Shown here: positions 7,290 through 14,069 of the stretch, one piece after another
Layout: each line of letters starts with the position of its first letter
How positions within the stretch are numbered: the first letter of the stretch is position 1
From: an uncultured Microbacteriaceae bacterium
GTDB taxonomy: Bacteria; Actinomycetota; Actinomycetes; Actinomycetales; Microbacteriaceae
Length of the DNA: 14,343 nt
Assembly (NCBI GenBank): GCA_946481135.1
Contig: CAMLMQ010000058.1
Coordinates: 1-14,343, forward strand
Direction of reading: 5' to 3'
Translations under genes and position numbers: made by a program
The notes under the pieces: generated by a model
Databases searched by the model: none
Told to the model about the DNA's origin: nothing
What the model saw: only the letters and a program-made list of their open reading frames with translations

Positions 7290-7319
7290 GCTGTCGAACG
7301 CAACACGAACGGAGCATCC

Positions 7320-8156
7320 ATGTACGACGCGATCGTCATCGGCGGCGGCCCGGCCGGCCTCCAGGCGGCCCTCACGCTCGGCCGCATCCATCGCACGGTG
7401 CTGCTGGTCGACAGCGGCGAGTACCGCAACGCGCCGGCCGAGCACCTGCACAACCTCATCGGGTCCGACGGGATGCCGCCCGCCGGCCTGCGCGCCGCCG
7501 CACGCCGCGACCTGGCCGCGTACACGACCGTCGAGGTGGCCGCGGGGACGGTGACGGAGATCCGCGGCGAGGCGGGCGCGTTCGAGGTGGTGTTCCCCGA
7601 CGGGCACTCCGAGCAGACGCGGGCCGTCGTGCTCGCGACGGGGGTGCGCGACGAGCTGCCCGACATCCCGGGGCTCGCCGCGCAGTGGGGCCGGAAGGTG
7701 GCGCACTGCCCGTTCTGCCACGGCCACGAGTTCTCCGGGGGCCGCATCGGCATCCTCACCCCCGACCCGGCGCGCGCGGCGCACCTCGGCGGGCTGCTGC
7801 GCCCGATCAGCGACGACCTCGTGATCGTCGACGAGGTGACGCGCATCGACGACCGTGGCGACGGGTTGCGGCTCACCCTGCCCGACGGCGGCACGCTCGA
7901 CGTCGACGGGTTGTTCGCCGCCGTCTCGACCGTGCGCGTCTCGCCGCTCGTCGCGGCGCTCGGACTCGACGTGGGCGCGACGGGCGCCGTGCTCGTCGAC
8001 GCGATGGGCCGCACGAGCCGACCCGGCGTCTACGCGGCGGGCGACACGGCGCACGTGCGCGAGCTGCCCGGGCCGATGCAGTCGATCGCCAACGCGATCG
8101 CCGCCGGCGCGGTGTCGGGGGCGGCGGTCGCGGCGGATGCCCTCGCCCACGCGTGA
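7320..8156 (+). CDS. Thioredoxin-reductase-like FAD-dependent disulfide oxidoreductase
   Basis: A 278-residue flavoprotein. The FAD-binding GGGPAG is at residues 8-13, the redox pair Cys130-Pro-Phe-Cys133 in HCPFCHGHEF, and the second FAD motif VYAAGD at 237-242. The CPFCHG context is that of the TrxR-like branch that includes dithiol oxidases such as GliT and HlmI, rather than classical TrxB (CATCDG). The NAD(P)H domain is shortened: after the CxxC comes GRIGILTPDPARAAHLGG, where a GxGxxG/A loop is expected, and the usual segment before DGLFAAVS is missing. It may therefore use oxygen or another acceptor. The ATG at 7320 has ACGGAG upstream; an in-frame ATG at 7275 lies within the operator. 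Divergent from the MerR gene. Confidence 0.85.
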   Translation: MYDAIVIGGGPAGLQAALTLGRIHRTVLLVDSGEYRNAPAEHLHNLIGSDGMPPAGLRAAARRDLAAYTTVEVAAGTVTEIRGEAGAFEVVFPDGHSEQTRAVVLATGVRDELPDIPGLAAQWGRKVAHCPFCHGHEFSGGRIGILTPDPARAAHLGGLLRPISDDLVIVDEVTRIDDRGDGLRLTLPDGGTLDVDGLFAAVSTVRVSPLVAALGLDVGATGAVLVDAMGRTSRPGVYAAGDTAHVRELPGPMQSIANAIAAGAVSGAAVAADALAHA

Positions 8157-8201
8157 GCGCAAGCCCTTGCCCGCCCTCGCACGTCTCCCCAGAGTCGATC
8201 C

Positions 8202-8390
8202 ATGACCCCTGAGGAACTCGTCGACCCCGACGCCCGCCGTGAGGAACTGACCCGCGCCCCGAAGTCGGACCCCGAGGACGCCGCCCCGCGTGTCGAACTG
8301 AGCGAAGGCACCGACGGGGCGACCCGCATCGACGTGGCGGACACCGCGGCGGTGCGTCCGGGCAAGCCCGACGCCGACCTCGACGAGTAG
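8202..8390 (+). CDS. Small acidic hypothetical protein
   Basis: A 62-residue, strongly charged, probably disordered protein (MTPEELVDPDARREELTRAP at the start, PGKPDADLDE at the end), with no cysteine and no membrane segment. The Asp/Glu/Arg-rich, proline-containing composition and high GC at third codon positions agree with genuine coding. CAGAGT lies six bases before the ATG, fitting a leaderless start; Shine-Dalgarno support is weak. The stop TAG directly abuts the stop of the oppositely oriented LLM gene. It follows the flavoprotein by 45 bases and may be co-transcribed with it. No function is recognised. Confidence 0.6.
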   Translation: MTPEELVDPDARREELTRAPKSDPEDAAPRVELSEGTDGATRIDVADTAAVRPGKPDADLDE

Positions 8391-9350
8391 CTACAGCGCG
8401 CGCACCGCCTCCAGCAGCGGCCCGGCGGCTTCGCGCAGGAACTGCTCCTGGTATTCGTCGCCCACCTGCACGAGCGCGATGTCGGTGAACCCGGCCTCGA
8501 GATAGGGCGTCACCGACTCGGCGAGGGTCGAGATGTCGGGCCCGCACTTGATCGCCTGCGCCGTCTGCTCGGGCGTCGCGTTCGCGGTCGCCTGGGAGAA
8601 GCTCAGCGGCGTCGGCAGTTCGGAGTTGACGTTCCAGCCGAGCCCCGACCAGCGGAACTGTTCATGCGCGAGGCGCACGGCATCCTCTTCGGTGGGCGCC
8701 CAGCACACCGGCACCTGCCCGACCTTGCGCGACCCGGGGCCGTGCTCGGCGTCCCACTGCTCGACGAGCTCCTTGTCGGGTTCGGTGGTGACCATGTGGT
8801 CGACGATCGCGCCCCACCGGTCGATGCCCGCATCCCCCGACACGGCGACGCCGATCTCGAGGTCGGCGGGGTCCCAGATGCGCGCGGAGTCGACGCGGAA
8901 GTACTCGCCCTCCCACGTGATCAGTTCGCCCGTGAGCAACTGTTGGATGACGGTGATCGCTTCGAGCAGCATCTCCTGCCGCACGTGGACGCTCGGCCAC
9001 CCCTCCCCCACGACGTGCTCGTTGAGGTTCTCGCCCGACCCGAGGTTGAGCTGGAAGCGCCCGCCGCTCAACAACTGCAGCGTCGCGGCCTGCTGCGCGA
9101 CGACCGCCGGGTGGTAGCGCACCGTCGGGCACGTGACGTAGGTCATGAGTTCCATCCGCTCGGTCGCCTGCGCGACCGCCCCGAGCGTCACCCACGCGTT
9201 CGGCGAGTGCCCCTGCTCGGTGAGCCAGGGGGAGAAGTGGTCGCTCGACACGGCGAAGTCGAAACCGATCCGCTCCGCCGCGACCGCGTAGTCCACGAGC
9301 TGGCGCGGCCCGCTCTGCTCCGTCATGAGGGTGTACCCGAAGTTCGTCAT
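8391..9350 (-). CDS. LLM-class F420-dependent oxidoreductase (Fgd-like family)
   Basis: A 319-residue TIM-barrel enzyme of the luciferase-like superfamily, closest to the F420-dependent glucose-6-phosphate dehydrogenase-like group (TIGR03557 type). SSDHFSPW (35-42) and GSGENLNEH (104-112) line up with Mycobacterium Fgd1, placing His38, Trp42 and Glu107 at the positions of its catalytic His40, Trp44 and Glu109. The YHPAVVAQQAATLQLLSGGR segment is also conserved. The substrate is not determined; many such paralogues are not glucose-6-phosphate dehydrogenases. The ATG at 9350 starts the family N-terminus (MTNFGYTLMTEQ) behind a G-rich site; longer open frames upstream lack homology. It implies that the host makes coenzyme F420. 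Confidence 0.92.
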   Translation of the reverse strand: MTNFGYTLMTEQSGPRQLVDYAVAAERIGFDFAVSSDHFSPWLTEQGHSPNAWVTLGAVAQATERMELMTYVTCPTVRYHPAVVAQQAATLQLLSGGRFQLNLGSGENLNEHVVGEGWPSVHVRQEMLLEAITVIQQLLTGELITWEGEYFRVDSARIWDPADLEIGVAVSGDAGIDRWGAIVDHMVTTEPDKELVEQWDAEHGPGSRKVGQVPVCWAPTEEDAVRLAHEQFRWSGLGWNVNSELPTPLSFSQATANATPEQTAQAIKCGPDISTLAESVTPYLEAGFTDIALVQVGDEYQEQFLREAAGPLLEAVRAL

Positions 9351-9450
9351 GCCCCCAGCCCACGCTGTCGTGGCCGCAGGGGGAAGGGCTTGACGCCGGG
9401 TGCACGAAACCCCGGTGCGGCGCCTTGTAGACTCGGGGCGCACCACATCC

Positions 9451-9524
9451 GGGGCGGTAGCTCAATGGTAGAGCCTCAGTCTTCCAAACTGATTACGCGG
9501 GTTCGATTCCCGTCCGCCCCTCCA
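9451..9524 (+). tRNA. tRNA-Gly(TCC)
   Basis: The cloverleaf is complete: acceptor GGGGCGG/CCGCCCC, D arm GCTC/GAGC, anticodon stem TCAGT/ACTGA with loop CTTCCAA (anticodon TCC), T arm GCGGG-TTCGATT-CCCGT, discriminator T, with CCA encoded. TAGACT at 9428-9433 is a plausible -10 box, the same hexamer as before tRNA-Pro. The 3' end is only 5 bases from the end of a foreign-looking gene, so it may have served as an integration site. Confidence 0.97.
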
Positions 9525-9529
9525 AAGAA

Positions 9530-10393
9530 CTAGATCGGCGCGAAGAACTCAGAGCCTTCGATCGATCGGTTGAGCGTAATGGCGAGTCGTTCCGAACCTG
9601 CGAGAGCATTCTCCACAGCATCCCCTTCATGCTGCATAGAGATAACTCGCCCGATCCTTAGATGGCCCGCCCCGTCTCGGCAGAGGATGTGTCCGTCTAC
9701 TCGAACAGCAACCGCAAGCTCGGCGATCGGGATCGTGTGCGGCCCGAACCGCAGATCCCCAACGGTCCCGATAGAGTCCAACGTGAGCCCCATGGACTCT
9801 GCGAGATTCGTTTGCAAGCACCCGACTGTTCGACGTGCGAACTCTTGGACTGCGCTCGCCCAGTCGATCATCGGATCCGCTGCGAGGACCGCCGAGGGCC
9901 TGACCCCGTGGGCCAAGTCATTTCGCTCTTGGACGAGGCGAGCCACAAGAGACTCCAGGGTTTCTGAGCCCGACGGCCACGGCTCACGCATCCATTGCAT
10001 GCGCTCGCCCTGAATTCCTAGTCGGTCCAGCCATTCGCGAATGAAAACCGGCCAGGCATTCCTGTCGAGGCGCATCAAGATGGAGTCTGTCGACCACGCA
10101 TCCGAGTACGCGCGCTTGACCAGAGTCTCGGGGTCGACACGGCTACTGTCGCGCGGGATCGTCGCTCCGACCAACTCATTTGCGAACGTGAGCGTGCGCT
10201 TGAGGTGACTGTGCCGTATTGCTTCAGGGAGGTCGTCTGGAGTCTCGGCATTCGCCGCAAGAACGCGGAGTGCTGCCTTGCCGAACTGCGATATCGCGGA
10301 CTCGTGGGCCGCATATGCCAGCAGAACCCAGCTTGAGTAAAGGTCCTGCGTATAGTACACGGAACACCAGGGTTCCATCCAAACAATCAGCAT
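9530..10393 (-). CDS. HEPN-domain protein, MAE_28990/MAE_18760-like putative RNase
   Basis: A 287-residue protein, probably a defence-type RNase. The N-terminal helical part ([20 protein letters not shown], 18-37) resembles the first helix of the MAE_28990/RiboL-PSP HEPN families. QERNDLAHG contains the HEPN catalytic motif R-x4-H (Arg157, His162). A beta-rich C-terminal part (about 200-287) has no recognised fold. No antitoxin gene adjoins it. The first 13 or so codons (down to about 10356) are antisense to conserved Rhs core sequence, so the native N-terminus appears lost or replaced. The ATG at 10393 has no ribosome site and overlaps the opposite ATG by two bases; GTG at 10360 is an alternative start. 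The gene ends 5 bases from tRNA-Gly. Confidence 0.7.
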   Translation of the reverse strand: MLIVWMEPWCSVYYTQDLYSSWVLLAYAAHESAISQFGKAALRVLAANAETPDDLPEAIRHSHLKRTLTFANELVGATIPRDSSRVDPETLVKRAYSDAWSTDSILMRLDRNAWPVFIREWLDRLGIQGERMQWMREPWPSGSETLESLVARLVQERNDLAHGVRPSAVLAADPMIDWASAVQEFARRTVGCLQTNLAESMGLTLDSIGTVGDLRFGPHTIPIAELAVAVRVDGHILCRDGAGHLRIGRVISMQHEGDAVENALAGSERLAITLNRSIEGSEFFAPI

Positions 10394-11009
10394 GGGCGCA
10401 CGGCTGTACGTGCCAGCGCTCGGACGTTTTCTAGAGGTCGATCCTGTGGAAGGTGGCGTTAGTAACGCTTACGACTATCCATCCGACCCGATCAACAGGT
10501 TCGATCTCACCGGCCTCGTGGGCTCCGCTGACGCATATGATCGCTGGTGGGACGCCTGGAAGCAGGGTCAAGGCAGTAAGCCATCTTGGGATCGCCCCCG
10601 GCCCGTGCCGTCTCGACCCGGCTACTGTTCTGGATGCGGCAACCCGGCGAGTAGCCCAGATTTTCTCCATGGCTTGGCCGACACGCTCAATGGAGTTTCT
10701 TTGGGCGCCGGCTATGTGAGCACTGGAGCTGCCGCTGCCACTGCCCTCGCCCCGAATCCTTACACCGGCGGGATCACAGTCGCTGCGGGAGCACTATCAA
10801 CGGTGGCTGGCTGGAACTCGTGGTTGATCGACTGCGCGCAACACAAGTGGGATGGATATTGCATGGCCAAGCTTCCCTACCAGTACATGCAACTTGGTTT
10901 CGGCCCGTACGGTTGGGGGATCTTTGGGGCTGTCAACGGAACCATCTGGACTTTCTGGGCACCGCGCCCCGCCCATCAGCACTCAACTTCATCCGGTGGT
11001 GGTCTTTGA
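10392..11009 (+). CDS. Orphan Rhs C-terminal tip (truncated Rhs/WapA-like toxin)
   Basis: A 205-residue open frame. Residues 1-41 ([20 protein letters not shown] through [10 protein letters not shown]) are the end of the Rhs repeat-associated core, and homology runs backward in frame to TEHQGS near 10359, where it is cut by a stop codon (TAG at 10353). The rest of the very large Rhs protein is absent. After the core comes a variable tip (42-205): a CxxC motif (YCSGCGN), a Gly/Ala-rich hydrophobic stretch (about 94-140), two further Cys (148, 157), and an aromatic end ([20 protein letters not shown]). No known toxin fold was recognised. Without a signal peptide or shell it could not be exported alone; it may be a silent tip or a remnant. 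A membrane-protein gene follows after 24 bases. Confidence 0.8.
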   Translation: MGARLYVPALGRFLEVDPVEGGVSNAYDYPSDPINRFDLTGLVGSADAYDRWWDAWKQGQGSKPSWDRPRPVPSRPGYCSGCGNPASSPDFLHGLADTLNGVSLGAGYVSTGAAAATALAPNPYTGGITVAAGALSTVAGWNSWLIDCAQHKWDGYCMAKLPYQYMQLGFGPYGWGIFGAVNGTIWTFWAPRPAHQHSTSSGGGL

Positions 11010-11033
11010 GAGTACAGGATGGGAGACTGAGGC

Positions 11034-11669
11034 ATGGGTAGCGCAAACAAAAAGTGGCCCGGCGCCGCGATTGCGGGTGTGCTCCTCGCCGTCGCGCTGA
11101 TTCCTTATATTGTGGGTTTAGTTCTAACCGCAATGAACCCGGAGGGTTCGTCCAGTGGTGCTCGATTTGCACTATTCACTGCTCCATTGGTACTCACCAT
11201 TACGCTTGGTGTAGCCGCGTGGCCATGGCTTCGCCACACCCCGATCTTGGCAGTCCGTCGCCTGCTGCAACGCCGCAACCCGAGTAGCGTGGTGCTCGCC
11301 GTTCGCGATCTCGAATATACCTCAACAACACCGTTAGGGGCTCTGCGCATCGACGAGGGTAGCAAATTCTTCTGCATCGTCGCGGACGGAACTGGACTAC
11401 GCGTTTATCGATATCTGCGCCCAACATATCGCCTGCAGAAGACTAGTTCAGGAACGATCGAAGTAGATTTGTCGTCTGCCTTGATAGATGTCTACGGAAT
11501 GGCGTCTGTGAGAATCGCGAGGCTATCTGTTAGCTCAGGCGAGAGCGCTTTGCGCTTCTCGCCGATTGGACCGTGGCCTTCTTCGCAGTTCAGGGGCGAC
11601 GCGCGCGCCGCCTCCAAGATCCTCAATGTATTGCGTGCAAGATGGGAGCCAGAGTCGAGGCTCACCTGA
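11034..11669 (+). CDS. Two-helix membrane protein, possible immunity partner of the Rhs tip
   Basis: A 211-residue unrecognised protein. Two hydrophobic helices (about 11-33 and 44-66) precede a basic linker (RRLLQRR) and a soluble domain of alternating beta and helix (88-205). By the positive-inside rule, the soluble domain is cytoplasmic. GGGAG lies eight bases before the ATG. Codons such as TTA, CTA and ATA differ from the flanking genes. Its position 24 bases after an Rhs tip is where immunity genes normally sit, and membrane location would suit protection from a membrane-acting tip; this is inference from position only, since no immunity family is recognised. It has no visible terminator apart from the weak dyad at 11712. 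Confidence 0.65.
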   Translation: MGSANKKWPGAAIAGVLLAVALIPYIVGLVLTAMNPEGSSSGARFALFTAPLVLTITLGVAAWPWLRHTPILAVRRLLQRRNPSSVVLAVRDLEYTSTTPLGALRIDEGSKFFCIVADGTGLRVYRYLRPTYRLQKTSSGTIEVDLSSALIDVYGMASVRIARLSVSSGESALRFSPIGPWPSSQFRGDARAASKILNVLRARWEPESRLT

Positions 11670-11927
11670 AGCGACGTCCCATAGCTGCGACCCGCTTCGC
11701 TTCCTAGCTGAGCACCGAACGGTGCGACAGCCGTCCGCATCCAGCGACACGTGCGGGATCGTCCTGCCCGGCAGTCCGCGACTCCAATCGAGGCCGCATC
11801 CGTGTGCGGCGGGGAGCTCCATGCGATTCGTGCGCGCTCGGGGCAGCCCTGGTGCGATTCACAGAATCTGTTGGGCAACGCACCGTTATCGCGTGCTGCA
11901 CGATTGCGTCGTGACCGGAGCCGCCGC

Positions 11928-12344
11928 ATGATCTCCACCGCCCTCGCCGTCGAACTGCGCGCCGCCGGGCTGCGCTGGACGCCCGCATCCGGCGACGCGT
12001 TCCAGATCGCCCGGCACGACTTCGAGGGCGACGTGTTCTTCGTGAGCGACATGACGATCGAGCCGCACGTGCACCCGACGGGCACGGTGCTCGGCTTCAA
12101 CGGCACGACCGAGTGGGCGCTCGACTCGGTCGCGCTCGACGACGCGGTGTGGCTGCCGCGTGAGGATCAGCTGCGCGACCTGCTGCGCGACACCTTCGTC
12201 TCACTGCAGCGGCGGCCCGCCGAGACGGCGACCCGGTACGTCGTGACCACCAGGTGGGGCGGGCACGAGCACCTCGACGAGAGCGACGACCCTGCCGAGG
12301 CGTACGGGCATGCACTCCTGCGGCTGCTTCGCGCCGCGGCGTGA
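11928..12344 (+). CDS. Conserved actinobacterial hypothetical protein
   Basis: A 138-residue cytoplasmic protein with no membrane helix. Landmarks are MISTALAVELRAAGLRWTPA at the start, FFVSDMTIE (about 32-40), GFNGTTEWALDSV (50-62) and WLPREDQLRDLL (68-79). Similar actinobacterial proteins are, as I recall, sometimes labelled pilus assembly protein CpaE, but there is no Walker motif or receiver domain here, so that name is not adopted. GGAG lies seven bases before the ATG. High GC and GC-ending codons return with this gene, marking the end of the insert. It converges with PPK2 across 19 bases. Confidence 0.8.
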   Translation: MISTALAVELRAAGLRWTPASGDAFQIARHDFEGDVFFVSDMTIEPHVHPTGTVLGFNGTTEWALDSVALDDAVWLPREDQLRDLLRDTFVSLQRRPAETATRYVVTTRWGGHEHLDESDDPAEAYGHALLRLLRAAA

Positions 12345-12363
12345 GCTCGGGTAGCGCGTCGAC

Positions 12364-13170
12364 TCACGACGAGAGCTTCCCGGCTTGGTCGGGCACGAAG
12401 CGCTGCTCGTCGACGGGCGGGCGCGCGTAGTCGACCGCGTCGGGGCGATCCGGCAGCACCACCTTCTTCGGCTTCGTCTTCTCGTACGGCACCTGCGAGA
12501 GCAGGTGGTGGATGGCGTTGATACGCGCCGAGCGCTTGTCGTCGCTGTCGATCGTCCACCAGGGCGCGTGCTCGGTGTCGGTGGCGGCGATCATCGCATC
12601 CTTCGCCCGCGAGTAGTCCTCCCAGCGGGTGATCGACTCCAGGTCGGTCGGCGACAGCTTCCACCGCCGCACCGGGTCTTTCAGCCGTCGCTGGAAGCGC
12701 CGCTGCTGCTCCTCGTCGGAGACCGAGAACCAGTACTTGATGAGCAGGATCCCGTCGTCGACGAGCAGCTTCTCGACGATCGGCGCCTGCTCGAGGAACC
12801 GCTCGTACTCCTCGTCGGTGCAGTAGCCCATCACCCGCTCGACGCCGGCGCGGTTGTACCAGGAGCGGTCGAACAGCACGATCTCGCCGTTCGTCGGCAT
12901 GTGCGCGAGGTGACGCTGGAAGTACCACTCGCCCTTCTCGCGCTCGGTCGGCACCGGCAGGGCCACGACGCGCGCCGATCGAGGGTTGAGGTACTGCACG
13001 ATCCGCTTGATCGCGCCGCCCTTGCCCGCCGCATCCCGACCCTCGAACACGACGACGACCCGGGCGCCCGACGCGATCACCCACTGCTGCAGCTCGACGA
13101 GCTTCACCTGCAGGCGCGCGAGCTCCTTCTCATAGGCGTCGCGCGGCATCCGTCGTCGGGTCTTCGGCAT
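12364..13170 (-). CDS. ppk2: Polyphosphate kinase 2 (PPK2, single-domain)
   Basis: A 268-residue kinase that moves phosphate between polyphosphate and nucleotides; this group typically makes NTP from NDP and polyphosphate, but direction and base preference cannot be read from sequence. Walker A is GRDAAGKG (44-51, Lys50). Walker B is VLFDRSWYNRAGVE (98-111). The lid region with RHLAHMP (86-92) and the C-terminal WEDYSRAKDAM and WWTIDSDDKRSARIN are typical of the family. Length fits the short one-domain class. The ATG at 13170 lacks a Shine-Dalgarno, but TAGCGT lies six bases upstream, a leaderless pattern. Neighbours share no pathway with it. Confidence 0.95.
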   Translation of the reverse strand: MPKTRRRMPRDAYEKELARLQVKLVELQQWVIASGARVVVVFEGRDAAGKGGAIKRIVQYLNPRSARVVALPVPTEREKGEWYFQRHLAHMPTNGEIVLFDRSWYNRAGVERVMGYCTDEEYERFLEQAPIVEKLLVDDGILLIKYWFSVSDEEQQRRFQRRLKDPVRRWKLSPTDLESITRWEDYSRAKDAMIAATDTEHAPWWTIDSDDKRSARINAIHHLLSQVPYEKTKPKKVVLPDRPDAVDYARPPVDEQRFVPDQAGKLSS

Positions 13171-13220
13171 GGGGTCACGCTAGGCGCGCGGCCCGTTGCG
13201 TGCGGGGGGCTTGCGCTCCG

Positions 13221-13400
13221 TCAGCTCACCCGCCATGCGCCGACGACGGCGTAGGTCGAGTCGCTGCACTCGACGTCGGCCACGGAATTCGTGAGGTCGT
13301 AGTACGTCAGGTTGCCGCCCCAGTACCGCAGGATGCGGCCCAGCTCGGTTTCGGCGTCACCCGCGAGGGCGTCGAGGTCGATCTCCATCGTGAAGCGCAT
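13221..13400 (-). CDS. Small conserved-looking hypothetical protein, 59 residues
   Basis: An open frame of 59 codons encoding MRFTMEIDLDALAGDAETEL, then GRILRYWGGNLTYYDLT, and ending YAVVGAWRVS. The alternating start suggests a beta strand, followed by a helix (ETELGRILRYWGG), and the end is a strand. This resembles short hypothetical proteins that I recall from other Microbacteriaceae. Support for coding: a start with GGAG close upstream and TAGCGT exactly six bases before the ATG, GC-ending codons throughout, and an otherwise empty gap between PPK2 and the acetyltransferase. No function is known. Confidence 0.68.
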   Translation of the reverse strand: MRFTMEIDLDALAGDAETELGRILRYWGGNLTYYDLTNSVADVECSDSTYAVVGAWRVS

Positions 13401-13492
13401 GCTCCGACGCTAGGGATGCCGACGGCACCCGCCGATTGACGGAATCACGAATTCGACCGCGGTCGGATGTGTGCGATTCCCACAACGCCGGC

Positions 13493-14008
13493 TCAGTCGG
13501 CGCCCGCGACGGCGCTGCGGCGCTCGACGAGCACGAGGTCGCGCCACCGGCCGGCGTGCGGACCGAAGCCCATCTTGCCGACTCGCTCGCGGGTGCCGAC
13601 GACGCGGAAGCCGGCCGCCGCGTGCACGGCGAGGCTCGCGGCGTTCTCGGGGAAGATGCCCGACTGCACGGTCCAGAGGTCGAGCTGCTCCGCCTCGGCG
13701 ACGAAGCGTTCGAGCAGGGCACGGGCGATGCCGCGCCCCCGCGCCGACGACGCGACGTACACCGAGTGGTCGACGACTCCCCCGTAGACGCAGCGGTCGC
13801 TCACGGGAGCCGCCGCGACCCAGCCGACGACGACGCCGTCGAGTTCCGCGACGAGGCGCGGCGCGGCGACCTTGCCGGCGTCGAACTGCTTCCACGTGGG
13901 CGGCGCGCTCTCGAAGGTGGCGTTGCCGCCCTCGATGCCTTCGCGGTAGATCGCCTCGACGGCGGGCCAGTCGGCCGCGACGAGCGGGCGGATCACGAGG
14001 TCGGTCAT
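13493..14008 (-). CDS. GNAT N-acetyltransferase, ArsN1/phosphinothricin acetyltransferase-like
   Basis: A 171-residue acetyltransferase. The acetyl-CoA loop is ARGRGIA (89-95) after the strand VVDHSVYVA. IFPENAASLAVHAAAGF (118-134) and RWRDLVLVERR (154-164) are typical of the PAT/YncA/ArsN group, which acetylates the alpha-amino group of phosphinothricin, methionine sulfoximine or arsinothricin. Its position behind an ArsR-controlled region favours an arsinothricin-type (ArsN1) role, but PAT and MnaT functions cannot be excluded. The ATG at 14008 has GGAG eight bases upstream. It lies downstream of an 11-codon Cys-rich ORF and a GC hairpin on the same strand, which may control it. Confidence 0.85.
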   Translation of the reverse strand: MTDLVIRPLVAADWPAVEAIYREGIEGGNATFESAPPTWKQFDAGKVAAPRLVAELDGVVVGWVAAAPVSDRCVYGGVVDHSVYVASSARGRGIARALLERFVAEAEQLDLWTVQSGIFPENAASLAVHAAAGFRVVGTRERVGKMGFGPHAGRWRDLVLVERRSAVAGAD

Positions 14009-14032
14009 GTCACTTCTCCAGGTTCAGGGGGT

Positions 14033-14061
14033 GTCCGGCCGCCGGCGCGCGGCGGCCGGAC
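14033..14061 (-). terminator. GC hairpin between the Cys-rich ORF and the acetyltransferase (candidate attenuator)
   Basis: GTCCGGCCGCCG (14033-14044) and its exact reverse complement (14050-14061) make a perfect 12-bp, nearly all G-C stem with a five-base GCGCG loop. It begins 8 bases after the 11-codon ORF and lies 24 bases before the acetyltransferase start. There is no T tract, so it could be a pausing or GC-stem terminator, or an mRNA processing or stability element. Confidence 0.55.
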
Positions 14062-14069
14062 GGGTGGGA

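Larger units (their letters stand above)
9525..11927. other. Compositionally distinct insert downstream of tRNA-Gly
   Basis: From just beyond the tRNA to about the start of the 138-residue gene, the DNA is visibly richer in A and T than both flanks and uses codons nearly absent elsewhere in the window (TTA, ATA, AGA, CTA). It holds a HEPN-type gene, an orphan Rhs tip and a membrane-protein gene. Positions 11670-11927 hold no supported gene; only a short GCACCG-AA-CGGTGC inverted repeat (11712-11725) was seen there. No integrase, transposase or copy of the tRNA 3' end marks the right border, so the exact limits are uncertain. Confidence 0.6.

Noticed and set aside
7275..7319. 15-residue N-terminal extension of the flavoprotein from ATG 7275
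   Set aside because: That ATG lies inside the operator, upstream of the inferred transcript start, without a ribosome site; family proteins begin at MYDAIVIGGGPAG.
11712..11725. Terminator for the two-helix membrane protein
   Set aside because: GCACCG-AA-CGGTGC has only a two-base loop and no T tract, too weak to call.
11670..11927. A second copy of the tRNA-Gly 3' end that would mark the right attachment site of an island
   Set aside because: Only an 8-base match (CCGTCCGC near 11730) was found, which is not meaningful in this composition. The region gives no repeat of the tRNA end.
11928..12344. Naming the 138-residue protein CpaE
   Set aside because: The protein is too short and has neither a receiver domain nor Walker motifs; the label seems to be a propagated annotation artefact.
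13430..13490. tRNA-like or mobile remnant after the acetyltransferase
   Set aside because: The minus-strand translation (CGNRTHP) recalls frames that overlap tRNA genes, but no acceptor or anticodon stems can be drawn. Only the palindrome CGACCGCGGTCG is present.
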